From Streptomyces sp. HmicA12 (GTDB taxonomy: Bacteria; Actinomycetota; Actinomycetes; Streptomycetales; Streptomycetaceae): 64,000 nucleotides of DNA. The notes under the pieces were generated by a model. That model saw only the letters and a list, made by a program, of their open reading frames with translations, had not been told where the DNA came from and ran no database searches. A program made the position numbers and the translations under genes. Positions 40,995 to 49,637 of the stretch are shown here, one piece after another. The first letter of the stretch is position 1. Every line of letters starts with the position of its first letter. The stretch covers positions 62,001 through 126,000 of the forward strand of contig NZ_KB891810.1 in NCBI RefSeq assembly GCF_000373565.1. Direction: 5' to 3'.

Positions 40995-43009
40995 TCAGGC
41001 GAAGCGGTCGAGGGCCGCGTCGGCGGCCGCCAGGTGCCGGGCGACCGTGCCGAAGGAGACCAGGCCACTGCCGCCGACGAACTCCGGCTCGGCGGCGGCG
41101 AGTTCCTCGCGGGCACGGCGCAGGACGGGCCGGTGCCCCACGTGCGCGGCGGCACGGGCGAGGACGCACCACAGCGCCTCCTGGAGGAGGTCGTGCGGCG
41201 GCCGGGGAACCTCGGTCAGGGCCCGGCGCGCCTGCTCGGCGGCGCCCGAGGCGGCCAGCAACAACGGTTCGAGCCAGGGCCGGTAGGGGCCGGCGTCGAG
41301 GTGGGCGAAGTCCTCGGGGTCGATCGGGGCGTCGTCCCGCATGACGGGGACCAGCGCCACGAGGGCGGCCGCTCCCCCGGCGAGACCGGGCATTCCGCAG
41401 TCGGCGGTCCGCGCCAGGACGTGTGCGTACCGGGGGCGGGCGGCGGGCCAGCCGTCGGTCTCACAGGTCCGCAGGGCCCGGTACCAGGCGGTGAACACTG
41501 CGGCGAGCGGCCGTTCGTTGCGGTGCGCGAGCCGGTCGATCTCCTCGGCCTCGGCGTCCGCCGCCGCGAGGTCGCCGAGACCGGCGAGCGCCTGGACGCG
41601 GACGATGCGGCCCAGCACCTCGTGACTGGGCAGCTGGTGGTCGGCGGCCAGGCCGGTCAGTTCGGCGCCGAGGGCGTCCCGGCGGGCAGCGGACCCGCAG
41701 GCGGCGTACGACTGCATGAAGGCGCCGTTGAGGGCGAACGCCAGGAGCGCGGGGTCGCCCAGGCGCCGGGCGAGCCGGACGGCTTCCTCGGCGGCGCGTT
41801 CGGCGCGCAGCCGCCACGGTTCGGTGGACCGGGCGTCGGCCGCCCGGGGAAGCGGCGCGTCGGCGGCGGCATCGCCCCGTGACTCGACCGCCACGACGGA
41901 CAGCAGCCGGGCGCGCAGCGCGGACGGGCCTTCCGGGCCGAGCCGGGCGGCGGCGCGGGCCGCGGCCCGGGCCAGTTCACCGGCGCCGTCCGGGTCGTCG
42001 GCGCGGGTCCACACCGCCGGGACGTCGTAGGAGCCGATGATCCTGGCGGCCAGTTCCGTGTCGCCGGTCGCCTCGGCCGCGGCGACCAGGTCCTGCCGGT
42101 GCCGGCGCGCCTCCTCCAGCCCGTCGGGGCCGGTCACCGCGAGATCGCGCAACAGACCGGCGGTGGCGTGCAGCCGGGCCCTGGACCGGGCGGGCACGGA
42201 GCGGTCCCACGAGGCCGCCGCCCGCTCCCAGACGCCGTCGATCGTCCCAGCCGGTTCGCTCGCGGAGCCGGTCGCGTCGCCGAGGATGCGGGCCTCGGCG
42301 CGGGCCAGCGCGCTCCCGGGGCCGTACCCGGCGCTCGCCGCACGGGCCCTGCGCAGGGTCTCCAGGGCCTCACCGCGCTGCCCGGCACGGTCGAGCGCGG
42401 TGGCCAGCAGCACCCAGCCGTCCTCCCTGCCGGGGTGGGCGGCGACATGGGCGCGCAGGTCGGCGACGGCGTCCCGGGCGGCGCCGGTGGCCAGCAGGGC
42501 GTCGGCGCGCCGCTCGACCGCGTCGAGCCGGAGCGCCTCGAGGCGGGCCTGTTCGGCGGCGGCCCACGCGGCGCCGGGAAAGTCGGCGAGGACCGGCCCC
42601 GCCAGCGGGCGAGCGCCTCGTCCCACAGGGCGACGGCCGCGTGCGGCGGTGCCTCGGCGGCCCGCGCGACGGTGTCCTCGAACCGCCAGGCGTCCACCGC
42701 CGCGCGGCCGGCGCGCAGAACGTAGCCGGGGCCGTCGGTGACGAGCAGGCGCGACGGCTGCCGCGCGGGACGTCCTGGTTCCAGGGAGCGGCGCAGCGCC
42801 GCCACGAAGGTGCGGACCGCGCCCACCGCGCCCGCCGGCGGCCCGTCCTCCCACAGATCCGCCACGAGCCGGCCGACCGGCACCACCCGCCCCCGGGCGA
42901 CCAGCAGCCGTCCGAGCACCTCGCGGTGGCGGGGCGCGCCGAGCGGGAGGGGCCGGCCGTCGGCGTCCCAGGCGGCCACCGGCCCCAGCAGTCCGAACTC
43001 CACGCCCAC
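40995..43009 (-). pseudogene. AfsR/SARP-type BTAD transcriptional regulator, frameshifted
   Basis: Two adjoining frames encode one protein. The N-terminal frame from GTG 43009 (AAAGGA seven bases upstream) gives an OmpR-type winged helix (FGLLGPVAAWDADGRPLPLG, LADLWEDGPPAGAVGAVRTFVAALRR) and the start of the BTAD domain. Near 42595-42601 the frame changes within a G/C run and the rest (VLADFPGAAWAAAEQARLEALRLDAVERRADALLA, then TPR-like helices) continues to 40995. Restoring one base gives about 671 residues. Codon bias is normal on both sides, so the lesion is recent or a sequencing error. Confidence 0.85.
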
Positions 43010-43161
43010 GGCAGGGTCCTTTCGCGGGCGGCGCCGTCCCGGGCGTACCGCGTGATCACTCATCGATCGCTGATCCGGGACCCGCAACCTGGGTGACGCC
43101 CCGGACGAACCGGGCCTCAGGGCCCGGAACATCCACTGTCCCACGCCCCACAGGAGCCACC

Positions 43162-44076
43162 GTGACAACTCCCGGCGCCCCCAGCATCCCCACTGTTCCC
43201 GGATTCACGGAGCACCGCGTACGCGTCGACGCCGGCGTCACCCTGAACGCCGCCGTCGGCGGCAGCGGCGCTCCGGTCGTGCTGCTGCACGGCTTTCCGC
43301 AGACCCACCTGATGTGGCGGCACGTCGCCGCCGACCTCGCCGCCGACCACACCGTCATCTGCCCCGACCTGCGCGGCTACGGCGCCAGCGACAAGCCCGC
43401 CGAAACCGGCCCCGAGACCTACTCCAAGCGGACCATGGCCCGCGACGTCGTGCGCCTCGCCGCCGCGCTGGGCCACGACCGGTTCACCCTGGCCGGTCAC
43501 GACCGTGGCGCCCTGGTCGCCTTCCGCGCCGCGATGGACCACCCGGACACCGTCTCCGGCGCCCTCTTCCTCGACGTCCTGCCCACCCTCGACATGTGGG
43601 ACGCCCTGCACGGAGTGCGGGCCGCGGTCGGCTTCCACCTGTACCTGATGGCCCAGGCCCCCGGCCTGCCCGAGGAGATGATCCAGGCGTCGGCCGAGAC
43701 CTTCTTCGCCCACTTCCTCGACGCCTGGACGAAGGACCCGGACGCGATCCCGGCCGACGTCCGCGCCCACTACCTGGCCGCGTCCGCGGCGGCCGTGCCC
43801 TCCATCGTCGCCGACTACCGGGCCTCGGCCGGTGCGGACGTGGACCACGACACCGCCGACCGCGACGCGGGCAACCGGCTGTCCATGCCGGTGACGGTCC
43901 TCCAGCAGGACTGGGGCGCCGCGCTCGGCTACCACGCCCAGGGCCTGTGGAGCGCCTGGACCGACGATCTGCGCCACCGCACGGTGTCCTGCGGCCACTT
44001 CATGGCCGAGGAGGACCCGCGGCTGATCGCCGCGGAGATCCGGGCACTCGCCACGAGAAAACCCCAGGCCGAATAA
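43162..44076 (+). CDS. Alpha/beta hydrolase, haloacetate dehalogenase / epoxide hydrolase-like
   Basis: A 304-residue protein; the GTG at 43162 has CAGGAG five bases upstream. HGFPQTHLMW is the oxyanion-hole motif, the nucleophile is Asp114 in GHDRGA, and His279 in CGHFMAEEDP is the base. An Asp nucleophile marks dehalogenases and epoxide hydrolases rather than esterases. The sequence most resembles fluoroacetate dehalogenase-type enzymes. Its stop codon lies in the loop of a hairpin that terminates the ancestral tRNA transcript from the other side. It is divergent from the frameshifted regulator. Confidence 0.88.
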   Translation: MTTPGAPSIPTVPGFTEHRVRVDAGVTLNAAVGGSGAPVVLLHGFPQTHLMWRHVAADLAADHTVICPDLRGYGASDKPAETGPETYSKRTMARDVVRLAAALGHDRFTLAGHDRGALVAFRAAMDHPDTVSGALFLDVLPTLDMWDALHGVRAAVGFHLYLMAQAPGLPEEMIQASAETFFAHFLDAWTKDPDAIPADVRAHYLAASAAAVPSIVADYRASAGADVDHDTADRDAGNRLSMPVTVLQQDWGAALGYHAQGLWSAWTDDLRHRTVSCGHFMAEEDPRLIAAEIRALATRKPQAE

Positions 44077-44091
44077 ATCCGACCTGGGGTT
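44060..44091 (-). terminator. Ancestral tRNA-Thr terminator left beside attL
   Basis: AACCCCAGG (44060-44068) pairs with CCTGGGGTT (44083-44091), with T's following on the minus strand. The same arms occur next to the intact tRNA at 46485-46517. It is probably the original terminator of the tRNA gene, cut off by the integration. Confidence 0.75.
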
Positions 44092-44098
44092 CCAAGGT

Positions 44099-44141
44099 GA
44101 GCCGCCTTCGGGATTCGAACCCGAGACCTACGCATTACGAG
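44099..44141 (-). repeat. attL: 43-bp copy of the 3' half of tRNA-Thr
   Basis: Identical over 43 bases to 46523-46565. It covers the tRNA from the anticodon loop to the 3' end, without the 5' half. This is the standard footprint of a tyrosine integrase that crosses over in the anticodon loop. Confidence 0.92.
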
Positions 44142-44253
44142 GGCCTGCAGGATCGTGACAGGTGGTGCCGTGGTTGCACGCCGCGTCCTGTCTTGCCTGG
44201 TCAAGGGACTTGTCAGCCTCCGACTCGTGACGTCTCCAGCGTGTGCCGCTGTG

Positions 44254-44276
44254 TCCGCTCACGCATCGCTCACGCA
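44254..44276 (+). repeat. 23-bp putative integrase arm-site repeat, left copy
   Basis: TCCGCTCACGCATCGCTCACGCA contents: two GCTCACGCA copies 12 bp apart, identical to the block at 46409-46431. Paired short direct repeats at each end of the element are what arm-type integrase sites look like. Confidence 0.6.
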
Positions 44277-44429
44277 TGGACTCTGCATCGGAACAGACGA
44301 TCGCGGCTGGTCATCCCATCAATGTGCTGATCACTCATCGTGGTGGTCTGCTCTTCGACGCAGAACCTTGAGTCAGCGCCTGGAGTTCCCGATCTCAGCA
44401 CACACACTCCGCCGAAATGGGAGCCGCTC

Positions 44430-44894
44430 ATGGCCATGCGCTTCACAGCCCGAACCATCGCAACTCTTTTTACGACAGCAGCACTTGCCGTCTTACCTCC
44501 ATCAACCGCACACGCCACCGCCATCGGCTCCACTCCCGTCGCCACCTTCGACTACCAAGTCGGAGGCGTCACCATGAAGATCCCGACCGGCTGCGTGTTC
44601 ACTCACATCATCCGCGGCAGTGGCAAGAAGATCACCTACGAGAACGCCGGCGTCGACTGCGGCTTCGTCGGCGCTCTGAACAGCGGCTTCTGCAACTGGC
44701 GCATCGACTTCACCTACGCGGACACCAGCAACAGGACGTACCGCACCTCCCGCGGCAGGACCCACACCGAGTGCAAGATCGACCCGATGCGGAACAACGC
44801 CCCGCAGAAACTCCCCCACTACGGCAAGGCGTGCGCTCACCTCTCCGTCAATGGCGTGCGGCGAGTCAGCCAGTGCCACCACATCACCAAGTGA
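44430..44894 (+). CDS. Small secreted six-cysteine protein (element cargo)
   Basis: A 154-residue protein with GGGAG before the ATG at 44430. A Sec signal peptide (MAMRFTARTIATLFTTAALA, cleaved near AHA) leaves about 125 residues, with six cysteines that could make three disulfides. Segments VGGVTMKIPTGCVFTHIIRG and GFCNWRIDFTYADTSNRTYRTSRG are beta-rich. No family is recognised. Codon use is less GC-biased than in the core, as expected for transferred DNA. Confidence 0.75.
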   Translation: MAMRFTARTIATLFTTAALAVLPPSTAHATAIGSTPVATFDYQVGGVTMKIPTGCVFTHIIRGSGKKITYENAGVDCGFVGALNSGFCNWRIDFTYADTSNRTYRTSRGRTHTECKIDPMRNNAPQKLPHYGKACAHLSVNGVRRVSQCHHITK

Positions 44895-44901
44895 GCCGCA
44901 C

Positions 44902-45132
44902 ATGACCCCCGAGACCTCGTCCCAGGATCCCGTCCAGGAAGCGAAGCTCCGCCGCGCCGGCATCATTGCCTTCGCCATCGGCACCGCCGCATCGCTCGCG
45001 TTCTTCGCCTTCTTCCCTGGCCTCCCCCACGTCATCGACTGGGGTGCCATCCTCGTCTCCCTCGTCGTCGGTGCCCTCACTCGCTGGGCCTGGCAAGCCC
45101 GGACCCGAAGGAAGCGCACCAGCGTGGGGTAG
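44902..45132 (+). CDS. Small two-segment membrane protein (element cargo)
   Basis: A 76-residue protein from ATG 44902, seven bases after the stop of the secreted protein gene. Membrane segments span about 17-36 and 42-60, followed by a basic tail (RTRRKRTSVG). No family recognised and no strong ribosome site. It may be coupled to the upstream gene. Confidence 0.6.
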   Translation: MTPETSSQDPVQEAKLRRAGIIAFAIGTAASLAFFAFFPGLPHVIDWGAILVSLVVGALTRWAWQARTRRKRTSVG

Positions 45133-45612
45133 CTCGTCACGGCCGCTCCCACCACCGAAGCTGTCACGCGCGCGCGGGCGCTTACCAAGCCAATGCGCAT
45201 CGAGCCAGACCCGATGTTCAGGTCGCAGCTGCACCGCCACGGGTTGGCCGTGCAGCTGCGCGTAGCACGGATAGTCGTGACGGCTCGGGATCACATCGAG
45301 GGTTCCGGAGGCCACGTCCATTGCGGTACGGCCGAGATCGAAGAGCCTGTGGAAGTGAGGCACTCATCGATCTCCTCGTTGCGCTCGACACTTACGAGGC
45401 GCCCGACCCTGCCCCGTCTCGCAGACCTGACGCAACGCAGGGCCAGTGCAGTCGTAGCTACCCACTCACTGCCGCTCAGCGCGACTCTGTCCAACCCATT
45501 GGACACCTGGCTGCCTGAAGTTTCCCCATGATCTTGGACACTCGATGGTTACGCCGCGAGGCCGTGTTGATGCCGTTGCCTGGTCTCGGCCGCGGGCGAG
45601 AAGCCGTCGCCC
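45133..45612. other. Decayed DNA inside the element
   Basis: 480 bp without a convincing gene. A minus-strand frame from ATG 45363 (MPHFHRLFDLGRTAMDVASG) has some codon bias for ~70 codons and then runs antisense to the membrane protein gene, so I do not call it. The integrase frame has a TGA at 45568-45570; upstream of it no integrase N-terminus is seen. Confidence 0.5.
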
Positions 45613-46395
45613 GTGATGGTCTGGACGCCCCAACAGACCGGCTCCTTCCTCGACTTCGTCGCCGATGACCGGTTGTACGGGATGTGGCACCTGATCGCGT
45701 TCCGCGGCCTGCGCCGAGGCGAGGCATGTGGGCAGCCCTGGTCGGAGACGAATCTCGACACCCACTCCCTCACCGTCTCGTCCCAACTCGTCCAGGACGG
45801 GTGGGAGATCGAGGCGTCCGATCCGAAGACGGACAGCGGCTATCGCGTGGTCGCACTCGACGACGACACCGTCGACGTCCTGAAGCGGCACCGCGAACGG
45901 CAGGACGCGGACCACAAGGAGTGGGGTTCGGCCTGGGTCGACACCGGCCACGTCTTCACGCAGGAAGACGGCTCCTGGCTCCACCCCGGCAAAGTCACCG
46001 ACCTCTTCGAGCGCCTCGTCGCCGCCTCCAGCCTCCCACCAATCCGGCTGCACGACCTGCGCCACGGTGCCGCCACCCTCATGCTCGCCGCCGACATCGA
46101 CATCAAGATCGTGTCGGACACGCTCGGGCACAGTGACACCCGGATCACGCGGGACATCTACCAGAGCGTCCTGCCCCAGGTCGGCAGGAGCGCCGCCGAG
46201 GCCACGGCCAAGCTGGTCCCCCTCCAACGCAAGGCCGAGGCCGAGAAAGCGGCACGCAAGGCCGCGAAGAAGGAGAAGGCCAAGAAGGCTGCGGCCAAGA
46301 ACGCCGGCAAGGCAAAGGGCGGCAAGACGAAGGGCAAGACGAAAGCCCAGGCCAAGGCGGGCAAGATAGCCAAGCGCCGGAAGCCCAAGAAGTAG
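45613..46395 (+). pseudogene. Tyrosine recombinase (integrase), N-terminally truncated
   Basis: 260 codons cover only the catalytic domain; full integrases of this type have about 400-480 residues. The active-site residues are all visible: Arg in RGLRRGEAC, HDLRHG, LGHSD and the Tyr in TRDIYQSV. Recognisable sequence (KPSPVMVWTP) starts slightly upstream of the GTG, with a stop codon at 45568. The core-binding and arm-binding domains are missing. The last ~50 residues are a Lys/Ala-rich tail. It lies 127 bp from attR, the usual position. Confidence 0.9.
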
Positions 46396-46408
46396 GTCGT
46401 CGAGCCGC

Positions 46409-46431
46409 TCCGCTCACGCATCGCTCACGCA
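46409..46431 (+). repeat. 23-bp putative integrase arm-site repeat, right copy
   Basis: Identical to 44254-44276, with two GCTCACGCA units. It lies between the integrase stop and the tRNA. Confidence 0.6.
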
Positions 46432-46484
46432 AGCACTTCCACGACATCCGCGTCGTGCGGCTCGTCATGCCTCGGGCATGAAAA

Positions 46485-46517
46485 AACCCCAGGTCACGGC
46501 GAGTGAGTCCTGGGGTT
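46485..46517 (-). terminator. tRNA-Thr terminator (element-borne)
   Basis: AACCCCAGG (46485-46493) pairs with CCTGGGGTT (46509-46517); six A's at 46481-46486 give a T-run on the minus strand. It follows the tRNA 3' end by six bases. Its 9-bp arms match those of the hairpin at 44060-44091, but the loop differs. Confidence 0.88.
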
Positions 46518-46522
46518 AATCC

Positions 46523-46565
46523 GAGCCGCCTTCGGGATTCGAACCCGAGACCTACGCATTACGAG
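46523..46565 (-). repeat. attR: 43-bp repeat within tRNA-Thr
   Basis: Matches 44099-44141 exactly. It supplies the 3' half of the intact tRNA gene, so integration kept the tRNA functional. Confidence 0.92.
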
Positions 46566-46597
46566 TGCGTTGCTCTGGCCATCTGAGCTAAGGCGGC
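46524..46597 (-). tRNA. tRNA-Thr (anticodon CGU)
   Basis: On the minus strand the acceptor stem GCCGCCT pairs with AGGCGGC. The D-arm has GCTC/GAGC, the anticodon stem ACGCA/TGCGT carries loop CTCGTAA (anticodon CGU, reading ACG), and the T-arm is TCGGG-TTCGAAT-CCCGA. CCA is not encoded. A TAGGAT-like -10 (46641-46636) lies about 40 bp upstream. Confidence 0.96.
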
Positions 46598-46704
46598 GCC
46601 GCCGCGCGCACCGGAGTGCGTCAGCAACGTCGCCAATCCTACACGCTCCTCAGGGGTGCTCCGCCCACCCTTTTTGACCAGGGGCGACCCCGACACACCG
46701 GCTC

Positions 46705-48270
46705 CTAGCAGCGCTTTCCGTCCTTGGGCGGGGTGCCGGTCAGGAGGTAGTCGTCGATCGCGCCGTCGATGCAGGTGCTGCCGCGGCCGTACGCCGTGTG
46801 GCCGTCGCCGTCGTAGGTGAGCAGGTGGCCGGAGGAGAGCTGGTCCGCGAGGGACTTCGCCCAGCCGTAGGGGGTGGCCGGGTCGCGGGTGGTGCCGACC
46901 ACGACGATGGGGGCGGCGCCGTCGGCGGTGATGCGGTGCGGCTCGCCGGTGGCCTCGACCGGCCAGGAGGCGCAGTTCAGGGAGGACCAGGCGAGGCCCG
47001 CGCCGAAGACCGGGGACGCCTTCTCGAAGTCGGGCAGGGAGTCCTCGACCTCCCGCGGTGACGTGAAGGACGGGGGCTGGTCGAGGCAGTTCACGGCGGC
47101 GTTGGCGAACATCAGGTTGGCGTACGAGCCGTCGGGGTCGCGCTCGTAGTAGCTGTCGGAGAGGGCGAGCAGGCCCGCGCCGTCCTTCTTCTTCAGCGCG
47201 GCCGTGAGCGCGTCCCGCAGCTGCGGCCAGGCCGCCTCGTCGTACATCGCCGCGATCACGCCGGTGGTGCCGAGTGCCTCGCCGAGCTTGCGCCCGTCGG
47301 GGTCGCCGGTGGCCAGGGGCGTGCGGTCGAGGGCGGCGAAGAAGTCCTTGAGGCGCTGACCGGCCTGGTCCGGGGTGCCGGTGCCGAGCGGGCAGTCCTC
47401 GCGGGCCACGCAGTCCTTCGCGAAGGAGGTGAACGCGGTCTCGAAGCCGGCGGTCTGCTGCACGTTCAGCTCGCGGGAGGACAGCGAGGGGTCCATGGCG
47501 CCGTCGAGGACGAGCCGGCCCACCCGCTCCGGGTACAGGCCCGCGTACGTCGCGCCGAGGAAGGTGCCGTACGAGGCGCCGACGTAGGTCAGCCTCTTGT
47601 CGCCCAGCGCCGCCCGCACGATGTCCATGTCGCGGGCCGCCTCGACGGTGGACACGTGCGGCAGGACCCGCTTCGAGGTCTTGTCGTGCGTCTCGCAGCC
47701 GTCCGCGAACTTCTCGAAGGCGGAGGTCAGTTCGGACTTCTCGCGGGCGTCGTCGGGGGTCACGTCGGTCTGCGTGTACGCGTCCATCGCCTTGCTGTCG
47801 AGGCAGGTGACGGGCGCGCTGCGGGCTACGCCGCGCGGGTCGACCGCGACCATGTCGTAGCGGGCGCGGACCTCCGTCGGATAGCCGATGCCCGCGTACG
47901 ACTGGAGGTAGCCGATCGCCGAGCCGCCGGGGCCGCCCGGGTTGACCAGCAGCGAGCCGAGGCGCTTGCCGGGGCCCGTGGCCTTCTTGCGGGAGACGGC
48001 GAGGTCGATGTCGCCCGCCTCCGGCTTGTCGTAGTCGAGCGGCGCCTTGAGCGTCGCGCACTCGAATCCGGGGACACCGCACTCGCGCCACTTGGGCGTC
48101 TGGTCGTAGTACGGGGACAGTTCGGCCGGCGTGGCACCGGGCAGCGCCGCGAGCGAGGCGTCGGCGGTGCTCGAACTCCCTGGAGAGCAGGCCGCGCTGC
48201 CGGTCAGCAGGAGAGTGGCGGCTGCGGCGAGGAGCGCGGCCTTGGTGGAGTGGCGCCTGGAGTACATCAC
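46705..48270 (-). CDS. Secreted alpha/beta hydrolase, tripeptidyl aminopeptidase (Tap/SlpD)-like
   Basis: A 521-residue exported peptidase of family S33. The signal peptide has a basic start and hydrophobic core and ends near TGSAAC, a weak lipobox. The oxyanion motif NPGGPGGSA is near 110, the nucleophile Ser233 is in GASYGT, and the C-terminal TAP-like domain holds the catalytic His in GDGHTAYGRG near 493. Several Cys pairs suggest disulfides. Relatives remove tripeptides from the N-termini of extracellular proteins. Two ATGs are adjacent at the start. Confidence 0.92.
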   Translation of the reverse strand: MMYSRRHSTKAALLAAAATLLLTGSAACSPGSSSTADASLAALPGATPAELSPYYDQTPKWRECGVPGFECATLKAPLDYDKPEAGDIDLAVSRKKATGPGKRLGSLLVNPGGPGGSAIGYLQSYAGIGYPTEVRARYDMVAVDPRGVARSAPVTCLDSKAMDAYTQTDVTPDDAREKSELTSAFEKFADGCETHDKTSKRVLPHVSTVEAARDMDIVRAALGDKRLTYVGASYGTFLGATYAGLYPERVGRLVLDGAMDPSLSSRELNVQQTAGFETAFTSFAKDCVAREDCPLGTGTPDQAGQRLKDFFAALDRTPLATGDPDGRKLGEALGTTGVIAAMYDEAAWPQLRDALTAALKKKDGAGLLALSDSYYERDPDGSYANLMFANAAVNCLDQPPSFTSPREVEDSLPDFEKASPVFGAGLAWSSLNCASWPVEATGEPHRITADGAAPIVVVGTTRDPATPYGWAKSLADQLSSGHLLTYDGDGHTAYGRGSTCIDGAIDDYLLTGTPPKDGKRC

Positions 48271-48331
48271 GCGAGCGTAACGCTCCGCAGCGGGCGCATC
48301 ACTTTATGTCGCCCAGGGGGATCGGTGCCTC

Positions 48332-48366
48332 CCAGGGTCACGGAGAACTGCGCGACCAGCCACGAC
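48332..48366 (+). repeat. Degenerate copy of the dispersed intergenic repeat
   Basis: CAGGGTCACGGAGAACTGCG and the following CGACCAGCCACGAC resemble the 37-bp repeat at 31613 and 37129 with several changes. It fills part of the 161-bp gap between the Tap-like gene and holB. Confidence 0.55.
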
Positions 48367-48431
48367 GACACCCGCACCCGCCGACGCGGCAGGCCCCGGC
48401 GGAGGCGAAGGCGGCCCGAACGGGCTACGGC

Positions 48432-49637
48432 CTACCCGGCCCGCAACGCCACCGTCATCGCCTCGACCGCGAGCAGCGGTGCGACATTGCGGTCGAGGGC
48501 GACCCGGCACGCCCCGATCGACTCGATCCGCCGCAGCGTCGACTCGGGCGAGCTGCCGCGGGCGACGCGCTCCAGCGTGTCCTGGATCTCCACGTTGGCC
48601 AGCTCCACTCTCGACCCGAGCTGCAGCGCGAGCACGTCCCGGTACACGCCGGTGAGTTCGGTGAGCGCCAGGTCGAGGCTGTCGCGCTGTGATCTGGTGC
48701 GGCGGCGCTTCTGCCGGTCCTCCAGGTCCTTCATCACGCCGGCCGTGCCGCGCGGCATCCGGCCGCCGCTCTGCGCGCCGAGCGCCGCCTTCAGCTCCTC
48801 GGTCTCCTTGGTGTCGACCTCTTCGGCGAGCTGCTTGGAGTCCTCGGCCGCCGCGTCCACCAGCTCCTGCGCCGCCTTGAGGCAGCCGCCGATCTCCTCG
48901 ACGCGCAGCGGGATCTTCAGCACGGCGGCCCTGCGCTCCCGCGCGCGCGGGTCGGTGGCCAGGCGGCGGGCCCGGTCGATGTGGCCCTGGGTGGCACGGG
49001 CGGCGGCCGCGGCGACGCCGGGCTCGATGCCGTCGCGTCGTACGAGCATGTCGGCGACGGCGTCGACGGCCGGGGTGGACAGGGTCAGCAGGCGGCAGCG
49101 CGAGCGGATGGTCGGCAGCACGTCCTCCACGGAGGGCGCGCACAGCAGCCAGACCGTGCGTGGGGCGGGCTCCTCCACGGCCTTCAGGACGGCGTTCGCC
49201 GACTTCTCGTTCAGCCGCTCGGCGTCCTCCACGAGGATCACCTGCCAGCGGCCGCCCGCCGGTGACGTGTACGACTTGCGGACGGTGTCGCGCATGTCCT
49301 CGGCGAGGATCTGCGTGCCGACCGCGGCGACGGTCGAGACGTCGGCGTGCGTGCCGAGCAGCGCCGTGTGGCAGCCGTCGCAGAACCCGCAGCCGGGGGC
49401 GCCGCCGAGGGCCCTGTCGGGGGACACGCAGTGCAGGGCCGCGGCGAACGCGCGGGCCGCGGTGACCCGGCCCGCGCCGGGCGGACCGGTGAACAGCCAG
49501 GCGTGCGTCATCTTCGAGGCGGGCGGCGGCGGGGTGTCGGCGGCGGCCGCCGACACCAGGGCGTCCGCGTCCCGCGCCGCGGCGTCCAGCGTCGCGGCCA
49601 CGCGCTCCTGACCGACCAGGTCGTCCCATACGGCCAT
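48432..49637 (-). CDS. holB: DNA polymerase III subunit delta'
   Basis: Clamp-loader subunit that helps place the sliding clamp on DNA. The 401-residue protein starts at ATG 49637, preceded by GGAAGGGCGG. The AAA+ fold is seen in GPPGAGR (the Walker Lys is replaced by Arg, as tolerated in delta'), a CGFCDGC zinc cluster near 82-88, VEDAERLNEKSANAVLKAVEEP and the sensor/arginine region IRSRC. The C-terminal half is helical and acidic. tmk lies 103 bp upstream on the same strand, the tmk-holB order common in bacteria. Confidence 0.94.
   Translation of the reverse strand: MAVWDDLVGQERVAATLDAAARDADALVSAAAADTPPPPASKMTHAWLFTGPPGAGRVTAARAFAAALHCVSPDRALGGAPGCGFCDGCHTALLGTHADVSTVAAVGTQILAEDMRDTVRKSYTSPAGGRWQVILVEDAERLNEKSANAVLKAVEEPAPRTVWLLCAPSVEDVLPTIRSRCRLLTLSTPAVDAVADMLVRRDGIEPGVAAAAARATQGHIDRARRLATDPRARERRAAVLKIPLRVEEIGGCLKAAQELVDAAAEDSKQLAEEVDTKETEELKAALGAQSGGRMPRGTAGVMKDLEDRQKRRRTRSQRDSLDLALTELTGVYRDVLALQLGSRVELANVEIQDTLERVARGSSPESTLRRIESIGACRVALDRNVAPLLAVEAMTVALRAG

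Larger units (their letters stand above)
44099..46565 (+). mobile_element. Degraded integrative element in tRNA-Thr (2.47 kb remnant)
   Basis: Bounded by the 43-bp att repeats. It holds two copies of a 23-bp putative arm-type repeat near the ends, a small secreted protein gene, a two-segment membrane protein gene, a ~480-bp non-coding stretch and a 5'-truncated integrase beside attR. Base composition is visibly less GC-rich than the surroundings. No replication, transfer or excisionase gene is left, so it is immobile on its own. The size suggests internal deletion of an AICE or prophage-like island. Confidence 0.88.

Noticed and set aside
44099..44141. A second tRNA gene
   Set aside because: It has only the 3' half from the anticodon loop onward; no 5' acceptor strand or D-arm, so it is an att fragment.
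45150..45363. Minus-strand gene in the element (MPHFHRLFDLG...)
   Set aside because: Only ~70 codons with modest codon bias, no ribosome site, no family, and it runs antisense into another gene.
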